Of a stretch of DNA of 64,000 bases, positions 57,044 to 64,000 are shown piece after piece. The notes beneath the pieces were generated by a model that was given only the letters and a program-made list of their open reading frames with translations, ran no database searches and was not told the origin of the DNA. Numbering within the stretch: the stretch's first letter is position 1; every line of letters begins with the position of its first letter. Made by a program: the position numbers and the translations under genes. Where the stretch lies: positions 248,001 to 312,000 of the forward strand of contig NZ_FSQT01000002.1 of the NCBI RefSeq assembly GCF_900143515.1, read 5' to 3'. This DNA comes from Micromonospora cremea (GTDB taxonomy: Bacteria > Actinomycetota > Actinomycetes > Mycobacteriales > Micromonosporaceae).

Positions 57044-57072
57044 CCGGTAAGAAGCAGGAAAGCTCCGGCCAT
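57034..57072 (-). CDS. leuS leader peptide, 12 aa with three Leu codons in a row
   Basis: ATG-started frame encoding MAGAFLLLTGPC and stopping at TGA. The three leucine codons are CTG CTT CTT; CTT is rare in this GC3-rich genome, which would heighten stalling when leucyl-tRNA is scarce. It lies between a -10 hexamer and the leader hairpin/terminator in front of leuS. No Shine-Dalgarno is present, consistent with leaderless translation. Confidence 0.75.
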   Translation of the reverse strand: MAGAFLLLTGPC

Positions 57073-57079
57073 GTCCGGC

Positions 57080-57085
57080 AGTGTA
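57080..57085 (-). promoter_or_regulatory. -10 hexamer for the leuS leader transcript
   Basis: On the minus strand TACACT is followed by seven bases (GCCGGAC) and the leader-peptide ATG at 57072. The transcript would begin at or next to that ATG. Confidence 0.65.
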
Positions 57086-57133
57086 CCTCGCCGCCAGGCC
57101 CGGCGATGTGCCCGCCACCAGGCAGCGGAACGG

Positions 57134-57283
57134 TCACCCGGCGGCGGCGAGCCGGGCCCGCCGTCCACCGGCGCCGGCCGCCACATCGACGTGGTCGGCG
57201 TGCAGGCGCCACTGTGCCGCGCCGCCGCCGAGCCGTACTCCGCCGTCGTCGGTCTCCCCGTAGATGTCCCGCTCCCGCCTCAC
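57134..57283 (-). CDS. 49-aa hypothetical protein upstream of leuS
   Basis: A small frame of 49 codons (N-terminus MRRERDIYGETDDGGVRLGG, C-terminus GGRRARLAAAG) with almost all third positions G or C. The GTG at 57283 is preceded by GGGAGGGCGCT, a strong ribosome site at correct spacing, which makes it more than a chance frame. It is charged, without membrane segments. It ends 48 bp before the leuS leader -10. I do not recognise it. Between it and the moxR start (275 bp) I see only a CCGGATATCCGG palindrome (57341-57352). Confidence 0.6.
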   Translation of the reverse strand: MRRERDIYGETDDGGVRLGGGAAQWRLHADHVDVAAGAGGRRARLAAAG

Positions 57284-57558
57284 AGCGCCCTCCCGGGGTT
57301 CCTCGCCGCGCCGATCGGACTGCTCACGCGGACCGGCACGCCGGATATCCGGGGGCGAGAAGGTCACGCATCCCTCGACTTGGCGAATATCGGTGCGTAA
57401 CCGACGGACTACCTGCGGGGGTCGGCGATAACGACAAACATGGTTAGCCTGAGAGGCCAATGAGATTTCTGCGGCAAACGAGGCTCGACGTCGCGAACCC
57501 AACGGCGGGTCCAGGTGCTCTCTATAGAGCTGCCGTGACACCGACGAGGAGGAGGCCC

Positions 57559-58611
<1,053 letters not shown>

Positions 58612-58612
58612 C

Positions 58613-59911
58613 GTGCGTGCCGGGCTGCGCGGGCTGACCACCCGCGGGCGCTCGTTCCTGGCCGCCGCGGTCGCGGCGGCGATCTCGGCTGGCATCCTGG
58701 GCGAGAAGGACCTGCTCCGGGTGGCCGTGCTGCTGGGCATCCTGCCGCTGCTGGCCGCCGCCTACGTCGGGCGCAGCCGCTACAAGCTGGCCTGCAACCG
58801 GTCCCTGGATCCGCACCGAGTCCCGGTCGGGGCCAACTCCCGGGTGGTGCTGCGCCTGCAGAACCTGTCCCGGCTGCCGACCGGCACCCTGCTGCTGGAG
58901 GACCGGCTGCCCTACGCCCTGGGCAGCCGGCCCCGGGTGGTGCTGGAGCGGCTGGGAGCGCACCAGGCCAGCTCGGTGGCGTACACCGTGCGGGCCGACG
59001 TGCGGGGCCGCTACGACGTGGGCCCGCTGGTGGTCCGGATGACCGACCCGTTCGGTCTCTGCGAGCTCAGCCGGGCGTTCCCCAGCACCGACCACCTGAC
59101 GGTCATCCCGCAGGTCACTCCGCTGCCGTCGGTCCGGCTCCCCGGGGAGTACGCGGGCAGCGGCGACAGCCGGGCCCGCTCGGTGGCGGTGCACGGCGAG
59201 GACGACGCGGCGACCCGGGAGTACCGGCGCGGCGACGACCTGCGCCGGGTGCACTGGAAGTCCACCGCGCGCACCGGCGAGCTGATGGTGCGCCGCGAGG
59301 AGCAGCCCTGGGAGAGCCGGGCCACGGTCGTGCTGGACACCCGCGCGTACGGCCACCGCGGCGACGGTCCGACGGCGAGCTTCGAGTGGGCGGTCTCGGC
59401 CGCCGCGAGCATCGCGGTGCACCTGCGGCAGGCCGGCTACAAGCTGCGCCTGGTCACCGGTTCGGGGGTCGACGTGGACGCCTCGGAGGCCGGCGGCGAC
59501 GGGGCGCTGCTCGACCACCTCGCCGAGGTCCGGCTGGACCAGCGGGCCGAGGTGACCAGCCTGGTGCAGCGGGTCCGGCAGCGCTCCGACGGCGGTCTGA
59601 TCATCGGGTTGTTCGGCGCGGTGAGCGTGGCAGAGGCCGAGGTGCTGGCCGGGCTTCGGGGCAACGGCGCCACCTGCGTCGGCTTCCTGCTCAACAGCTC
59701 CACCTGGCTCAGCCTGCCCGAGAAGGCCCGGGCCGAGGCGGAGCACGCGCACGGCGCCGCCGTGCTCGCCATGCTGCACAGCGGCTGGCGGGTGGTCGGC
59801 GTCGACCACGGCAGCCGGCTGCCGGTGCTCTGGCCGCAGGCTGGCCGGGGCTCCCAGGGGTTCGCCCTGCGCGCCGCGCTGGCCGAGACGGTCGCCGGCG
59901 GCGTGCGATGA
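58613..59911 (+). CDS. DUF58 domain protein
   Basis: A 432-residue protein. Two N-terminal hydrophobic segments (about 12-28 and 36-50) precede an extracytoplasmic beta-rich part. GEDDAATREYRRGDDLRRVHWKSTARTGELMVRREEQPW is the DUF58 core, and a von Willebrand A-like region follows. It starts one base after the moxR stop. It probably works with the MoxR ATPase on envelope proteins; the mechanism is unknown. Confidence 0.92.
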   Translation: MRAGLRGLTTRGRSFLAAAVAAAISAGILGEKDLLRVAVLLGILPLLAAAYVGRSRYKLACNRSLDPHRVPVGANSRVVLRLQNLSRLPTGTLLLEDRLPYALGSRPRVVLERLGAHQASSVAYTVRADVRGRYDVGPLVVRMTDPFGLCELSRAFPSTDHLTVIPQVTPLPSVRLPGEYAGSGDSRARSVAVHGEDDAATREYRRGDDLRRVHWKSTARTGELMVRREEQPWESRATVVLDTRAYGHRGDGPTASFEWAVSAAASIAVHLRQAGYKLRLVTGSGVDVDASEAGGDGALLDHLAEVRLDQRAEVTSLVQRVRQRSDGGLIIGLFGAVSVAEAEVLAGLRGNGATCVGFLLNSSTWLSLPEKARAEAEHAHGAAVLAMLHSGWRVVGVDHGSRLPVLWPQAGRGSQGFALRAALAETVAGGVR

Positions 59912-59927
59912 ACGGAAGGTTCCCCTC

Positions 59928-62402
59928 ATGATCGCCAGTCGGAACATCGGCCCGGTGGCGGCCGCCGCCACCCTCCTCGCCGCCGCGCCGCTGTCGGCCA
60001 TCTTCGAGACCTGGACGTGGCTCATCCAGTCCACGATCGCGGTCGCGGTGGTGGCCGGGGTCGCCGCGCTGACCCGGCTGATCCGGGCGCCGCTGTGGGG
60101 TCAGGTCCTCGGCATGCTGGCCGCCCTGGTGCTCGCCCTGACCTGGCTGTTCCCCAGCGGCGGGGAGCTGCTCACCTTCCTGCCCACGCCGGGCACCTTC
60201 GGGCACTTCGCCGACCTGTTCACCGGCTCCATGCAGGACATGCGCTCGTACGGCGTGGAGGTACCGGACACCGACCCGCTGCTGTTCATCACCGTGCTGG
60301 GCGTCGGCGGGGTGGCCGTACTGGTGGATGTGCTGGCGGTGGGTCTGCGCCGGCCCGCGCTGGCCGGGCTGCCGATGCTCGCCATCTACTCGGTGCCGGT
60401 CGCCGTCTACGTCAACAGCGTCCCCCCGGTGCCGTTCGTGGTGGGCGCCGCCGGGTACCTCTGGCTGCTGGTCACTGACAACGTCGACCGGGTCCGCCGG
60501 TTCGGCCGCCGGTTCACCGGCGACGGCCGCGACGTCGACGTGTGGGAGGCCTCGCCGCTGGCCTCCGCCGGCCGCCGGCTCGCGGTGGTCGGGGTGGCCA
60601 TCGCCGTGGCGCTGCCGCTGGCCGTGCCGGGCATGACCGGCGGGCTGCTCGACACGCTCGGCGGCGGTACGGGCAACGGCAACGGCAGCGGCCGGGCGGG
60701 TGCGGGCTCAACGGGCCGGATCGACCTGTTCGCCTCGCTCGCCGGTCAGCTCAACCAGTCCGAGGTGGCGGACCTGGTCAAGGTGACCACGTCCGAGCCG
60801 AGTCCGTTCTACCTGCGCTACGCGGTCGCGGACGAGCTGCGCCCGAACGGGTTCCAGGCGCGCAACCCCAGCGGCCGGCCGGTCAACCGGGACCTGCCGG
60901 ACCCGACCGAGCGGGCCGGCCCGGGCGTCCAGCAGACCCACTACCGGGCGACCGTCGAGGTCACCAAGAGCCTGAGCATGTCCCTGATGCCGGTGTACGC
61001 CGAGCCGGTGCGCACCGAGGACCTCAACGGCAACTGGCTCTACGACCCCAACCAGCAGGTCGTCTTCTCCAACCGGGACAACTCCCGGGGCAAGAAGTAC
61101 TCCTTCGACTACATCCGTTCGACGTACACGCCGGCGGCGCTGCGGGCCGCACCGCCGCTGCCGGCCGACCACCCGGTCAGCCGGCAGCTGACCGCCACTC
61201 CCGGGCCGGTGCCCGAGGTGGAGGAGCTGGTCCAGGGTCTGGTCCAGGGCAAGCGCACCGACTACGACCGGGTGCTGGCGATCTACCGGCACTTCTCGGC
61301 GGACAACGGGTTCAGCTACCGGCTCAGCACCGAGAGCGGCAGCAGCGGCGAGGACATCGTCAACTTCCTGACCAACAAGGTCGGCTACTGCCAGCAGTAC
61401 GCCGCGGCGATGGCCTGGCTGGTGCGCAGCGCCGGCATCCCGGCCCGCGTGGCGTTCGGGTTCACCAACGGCAGCAAGCAGGACGGCAACACCTACACGC
61501 TGACCAACCTCAACCTGCACGCCTGGACCGAGGTCTACTTCGACGGGGTCGGCTGGGTGCCGTTCGACGCCACGCCGTCGTACGGTGTGCCGGGCTCCAC
61601 CCGGTCGGCCTGGGCACCGGACACCGACGTGCCGGAACCATCCACCACGAACCCCGGCGCCACGGACACCGCGCCGGGCCCCGACGCGTCCGCCGGTCCG
61701 ACCGACCGGGACAACGCCGACCGGGACACCGACTCGGGGCTCTCCCTCGCCGGCGAGGCGCCGGCCGAGCAGTCGCCGGTGTGGCCCTGGTGGACGGCGG
61801 GCCTGCTGGCCCTGCTGGCACTGCTGGCGGTGCCGGCCCTGCGTCGGCTGGCGCTGCGCCGCCGGCGGGGTGGCCGGGCGGCTGGCGCCGCGATGGCCGC
61901 CACCCGGAACGACGCCGCACCGGTGGACGGGGCGCGTGTGGTGGTGATCGCGCCGGACGCCAACCGGGCCCGCGCGGACGCGCACGCCGCCTGGGCGGAG
62001 CTGCTCGACACGCTGGTGGACTTCAAGGTCCGGGTCGACCGGACCGAGACGCCCCGGGCGACCGCGGACCGGCTGGTCCGGGAGACCTTCAGCGATGACA
62101 CCGCGGCGGTCGGCGCGGCGCGGCTGCTCGGCCGGGCTGAGGAGCGGGCCCGCTACGCGCGGGATCCGCTGACCGGTGAACCGCTGGTGCCGGCTCTGCG
62201 CGCGGTCCGCAGGGCGCTCGCCGCCCGGGCGGGCCGACGGACCCGACTGCTCGCCGCCGTGCTGCCGCCGTCGGTGCTGCTGCGCTGGCGGACCGCCCTG
62301 GCGGACACTTCCGGCCAGATGGTGGCGCTGACCGGGCGGGCCCGGTACCGGCTGCTCCGCTGGAATCCGCGTCGGCTGCTGGCCGACCGGGCGGCCCGCT
62401 GA
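59928..62402 (+). CDS. Transglutaminase-like membrane protein (TgpA-type)
   Basis: An 824-residue protein. The N-terminal helices (about five to six within residues 5-235) are the TgpA/DUF3488 region. The extracytoplasmic transglutaminase core has the C488-H531-D547 triad in GYCQQYAAAMAWLVRSAGIPAR, NLNLHAWTEVYF and WVPFDATP. A further helix near 615-640 and a cytosolic DUF4129-type tail end it. The ATG follows GGAAGG. It completes the moxR-DUF58-transglutaminase operon; the substrate is unknown, and peptidoglycan or surface protein is likely. Confidence 0.92.
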   Translation: MIASRNIGPVAAAATLLAAAPLSAIFETWTWLIQSTIAVAVVAGVAALTRLIRAPLWGQVLGMLAALVLALTWLFPSGGELLTFLPTPGTFGHFADLFTGSMQDMRSYGVEVPDTDPLLFITVLGVGGVAVLVDVLAVGLRRPALAGLPMLAIYSVPVAVYVNSVPPVPFVVGAAGYLWLLVTDNVDRVRRFGRRFTGDGRDVDVWEASPLASAGRRLAVVGVAIAVALPLAVPGMTGGLLDTLGGGTGNGNGSGRAGAGSTGRIDLFASLAGQLNQSEVADLVKVTTSEPSPFYLRYAVADELRPNGFQARNPSGRPVNRDLPDPTERAGPGVQQTHYRATVEVTKSLSMSLMPVYAEPVRTEDLNGNWLYDPNQQVVFSNRDNSRGKKYSFDYIRSTYTPAALRAAPPLPADHPVSRQLTATPGPVPEVEELVQGLVQGKRTDYDRVLAIYRHFSADNGFSYRLSTESGSSGEDIVNFLTNKVGYCQQYAAAMAWLVRSAGIPARVAFGFTNGSKQDGNTYTLTNLNLHAWTEVYFDGVGWVPFDATPSYGVPGSTRSAWAPDTDVPEPSTTNPGATDTAPGPDASAGPTDRDNADRDTDSGLSLAGEAPAEQSPVWPWWTAGLLALLALLAVPALRRLALRRRRGGRAAGAAMAATRNDAAPVDGARVVVIAPDANRARADAHAAWAELLDTLVDFKVRVDRTETPRATADRLVRETFSDDTAAVGAARLLGRAEERARYARDPLTGEPLVPALRAVRRALAARAGRRTRLLAAVLPPSVLLRWRTALADTSGQMVALTGRARYRLLRWNPRRLLADRAAR

Positions 62403-62485
62403 GCGACGTCCGTCCGGCTTGCGGGGCGGCGGTCCACGAGGCCGTCGCCCCGGGCCGATCCTGCTCTCCGCCGCGCCGCGCCCCC

Positions 62486-62545
62486 TGATCGCTTGATCCG
62501 GGTAGTCGCCAGAAGCCGCACGGACCTGCCCAGCATCAAGTGATC
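62486..62545. repeat. Near-perfect inverted repeat with TGATC ends
   Basis: TGATCGCTTGAT at 62486-62497 and ATCAAGTGATCA at 62534-62545 pair over 12 bp with one G-U, enclosing 36 bp. Being AT-richer than its surroundings and downstream of a gene, it may be a terminator or remnant of a mobile palindrome. Confidence 0.5.
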
Positions 62546-62616
62546 ATGGGCGCGAGGTGACGCGCCGCGCGAGGCGGGCGGGTGGGTGCTGGAGTCGGTG
62601 CGCGGCCTGCGGCCGT

Positions 62617-62656
62617 TGAGCGGCGGGGCAGACGGCTGAGCGGCGGGGCAGACGGC
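62617..62656. repeat. Perfect 20-bp tandem duplication
   Basis: TGAGCGGCGGGGCAGACGGC occurs twice in direct succession at 62617-62636 and 62637-62656. No gene spans it. It could expand or contract by slippage and would be a strain marker. Confidence 0.9.
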
Positions 62657-62762
62657 GTTCGCCCATCATGCGACGGGCACGCGGATACGTCAGCGGTCGC
62701 CGGGGCTGTGCCCGGCGACCCGCTCGTCGCGGCGTACGGCCCGCCTCAGCGGCGGGACCGGC

Positions 62763-63161
62763 TCAGCGGTGCCCCTCCGGGCGCTGCCGCCACCTGTCCT
62801 CCATGCGGTCCAGGATCGACGGCCGGCGACCGGATCGGCCGCCGCGTGGACGACGGCGGCTGGTCGTGCCCCCCACCACGTGCAGGTCGGGTGACTGCGC
62901 CCGCCGGTGCGACTGCACCGCGAACGCGGCCGAGGCCAGCATGACGACAAAGCCCGCCACCGCCAGCGGTGGAGTCTTGATCACCGCGCCATAGACCAGT
63001 AGAGCCAAGCCAGCGATGATCACGCCGGCGGCGACGAGCAGGCGACGCCGCGCGTGGAAGCGCGGATCGCTGGCGCGCACGGCCGAGGCGAATTTGGGGT
63101 CCTCGGCAAGCGACCGCTCGATCTGCTCGAACAGCCGCTGCTCGTGCTCCGAGAGCGGCAC
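62763..63161 (-). CDS. DUF3040 membrane protein
   Basis: A 132-residue protein starting MPLSEHEQRLFEQIERSLAE, the DUF3040 signature, with two helices at about 40-58 and 66-84 and a basic C-terminal tail. The GTG at 63161 has GGGGAGGAG ahead. These proteins are common in actinobacteria, near dinB and the mraZ/dcw region in several genera. Function unknown. Confidence 0.92.
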   Translation of the reverse strand: MPLSEHEQRLFEQIERSLAEDPKFASAVRASDPRFHARRRLLVAAGVIIAGLALLVYGAVIKTPPLAVAGFVVMLASAAFAVQSHRRAQSPDLHVVGGTTSRRRPRGGRSGRRPSILDRMEDRWRQRPEGHR

Positions 63162-63277
63162 GGCACTCCTCCCCGGTCACGTTGGTCGGGCCCACTCGGG
63201 CCGACAGACCGTGGCAGCCATCCGGCTGCTTACCCGCAAGTCTACGAGGGGGGTCGCGCGTCGGAAAGCGGGACGAC

Positions 63278-64000
63278 CTACGGGTGGGGTGGATTTTCGT
63301 TTCGACGGGGGTCACGGTCGCCCAGCAGACTGGCCGGACCTATGACGGACCGCCCGAATCGGGCAGCAGCGGCGTCCGCGGCAGCTTCCGCCTCACGCCA
63401 GCCACGCTCGGGCGCGCCGAGGGTGAGCTGTCGGGGCGCACCCTGTGCCGGGGCGAGCCCCTCCACCCGGACACCGACGAGTCGGATCCGCTCGCCCGGG
63501 TCCAGGGCGGTGTAGAGCGCCCAGACCGTGTCGAACATCTCGCGGGCCGTGTCGGTGGGCGCGCCGAGGGTGCGGGACCGGTTGACGGTGCGGAAGTCGG
63601 CCAGCCGCACCTTGAGCGTCACGGTGCGCCCCACCTGCCCGGAGCCCCGTAACCGGACGCCGACCTTCGCGCTGAGCGCCAGCAGGGCGCGGCGGATCTC
63701 CACCGGGTCGGCCACGTCGGCGTCGAAGGTCACCTCGGCGCCGATCGACTTGTCGACGTGCTCGGGGCTGACCCGGCGCGGGTCCCGCCCCGAGGCCAGC
63801 TCGTGCAGATGCGCCGCCGACGCCGCACCCACCGCACGGCGGAGCATGCCCACCGGTGCGTCGGCGAGGTCGCCGACGGTGGCCAGGCCGAGCCGGCGCA
63901 GCGTCTCGGCGGCGCGCTCCCCCACCCCCCAGAGCGCGTCCACCGGCAGGGGGTGCAGGAAGTCGAGCACCTGACCGGGGGGCACGACCAGCAGGCCGTC
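63278..64000 (-). CDS. dinB: DNA polymerase IV (DinB), C-terminal part, truncated by window edge
   Basis: The 240 visible residues begin within the palm/thumb (DGLLVVPPGQVLDFLHPLPV) and continue through the helix-hairpin-helix WGVGERAAETLRRLGLATVG to the little-finger domain (EVTFDADVADPVEIRRALLA, VTLKVRLADFRT). The Y-family catalytic acidic residues lie beyond 64000. It is an error-prone translesion polymerase. The C-terminal tail lacks an obvious QLxLF beta-clamp motif except perhaps RQLTLG near residue 207 of the visible part. Confidence 0.93.
   Translation of the reverse strand, partial: DGLLVVPPGQVLDFLHPLPVDALWGVGERAAETLRRLGLATVGDLADAPVGMLRRAVGAASAAHLHELASGRDPRRVSPEHVDKSIGAEVTFDADVADPVEIRRALLALSAKVGVRLRGSGQVGRTVTLKVRLADFRTVNRSRTLGAPTDTAREMFDTVWALYTALDPGERIRLVGVRVEGLAPAQGAPRQLTLGAPERGWREAEAAADAAAARFGRSVIGPASLLGDRDPRRNENPPHP

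Larger units (their letters stand above)
62403..62762. other. Gene-free stretch with repeats
   Basis: These 360 bp between convergent genes hold no frame with coding character. They contain an inverted repeat TGATCGCTTGAT (62486-62497) with ATCAAGTGATCA (62534-62545), one G-T mismatch, and a perfect 20-bp tandem duplication at 62617-62656. Otherwise I see nothing. Confidence 0.7.

Noticed and set aside
57460..57558. Longer moxR start at 57460 or 57535
   Set aside because: The GTG at 57559 has a near-perfect GGAGGAGG ribosome site; the extra N-terminus has no family similarity.

Overview
The window is very GC-rich actinobacterial DNA, with codon third positions almost all G or C. Its gene content and order point to a Micromonosporaceae member (Micromonospora/Salinispora type): MurT/GatD, OhrR, a PriA-type HisA, a complete ftsZ-yggS-sepF-ylmG-wag31 tail, and intergenic GGGGCCCTT palindromes that I remember from Micromonospora. 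The genus call is inference. I see no tRNA, rRNA, CRISPR array, IS element or prophage.

Layout. (1) 1-13.8 kb, accessory and housekeeping: the end of a drug-type ABC ATPase with its permease and a TetR regulator; an iron-box-controlled DUF2470 protein; a heterodimeric ABC exporter with one degenerate ATPase site; a mycothiol-dependent-type enzyme; a lone terpene synthase; a FadD-type acyl-CoA ligase; an LtrA membrane protein; and a divergent MocR regulator/YczE membrane protein pair. (2) 13.8-24.1 kb, histidine region: hisD-hisC-hisB-(57-aa membrane protein)-hisH-(107-aa membrane protein)-hisA-ridA on the minus strand. hisF is about 2.5 kb further on, beyond an ohrR-ohr-oxidoreductase set with a well-preserved OhrR operator. 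A Lon-N-domain protein diverges from hisD and converges, overlapping, on a DUF2567 gene. (3) 24.2-31.9 kb: a MinD/ParA-like ATPase with a repeat-rich N-terminus, a one-TM protein, rluD, lspA, a DksA/TraR-type zinc-finger gene, a CPA1 antiporter and two small genes. (4) 31.9-50.1 kb: the division and cell-wall (dcw) cluster, mraZ-rsmH-ftsL-ftsI-murE-murF-mraY-ftsW-murG-murC-ftsQ-ftsZ-yggS-sepF-ylmG-wag31, all on the minus strand. murD is absent from its usual slot between mraY and ftsW, and ylmD/pgeF is absent between ftsZ and yggS. (5) 50.4-53.8 kb: a divergent, overlapping operon murT-gatD-DedA/TVP38-type protein-kinase-like protein. (6) 54-57.3 kb: leuS behind a leucine-codon leader peptide and a U6 terminator, plus a 49-aa gene. 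(7) 57.6-62.4 kb: a MoxR-DUF58-transglutaminase operon. (8) 62.8-64 kb: a DUF3040 protein and the 3' part of dinB.

Regulation. Several genes (hisD, hisF, the Lon-domain gene, ohrR, murT, the leuS leader peptide, the 6251 gene, perhaps murE) have a TANNNT hexamer 6-8 nt before the start codon and no Shine-Dalgarno, the pattern of leaderless actinobacterial transcripts. Specific operators are visible for IdeR/DtxR (17 of 19 bases), OhrR (perfect 15-bp palindrome) and MraZ (three GTGG repeats at exact 10-bp spacing over the mraZ promoter). A second, oppositely oriented pair of GTGG repeats lies on the murT side.

The most interesting observations are the leuS attenuator with a 12-codon leader peptide; the perfect AT-rich 19-bp palindrome at 53946-53993; the missing murD with a strong hairpin in its place; the two opposed MraZ-box arrays; and two small genes (57 and 49 aa) with clear translation signals.
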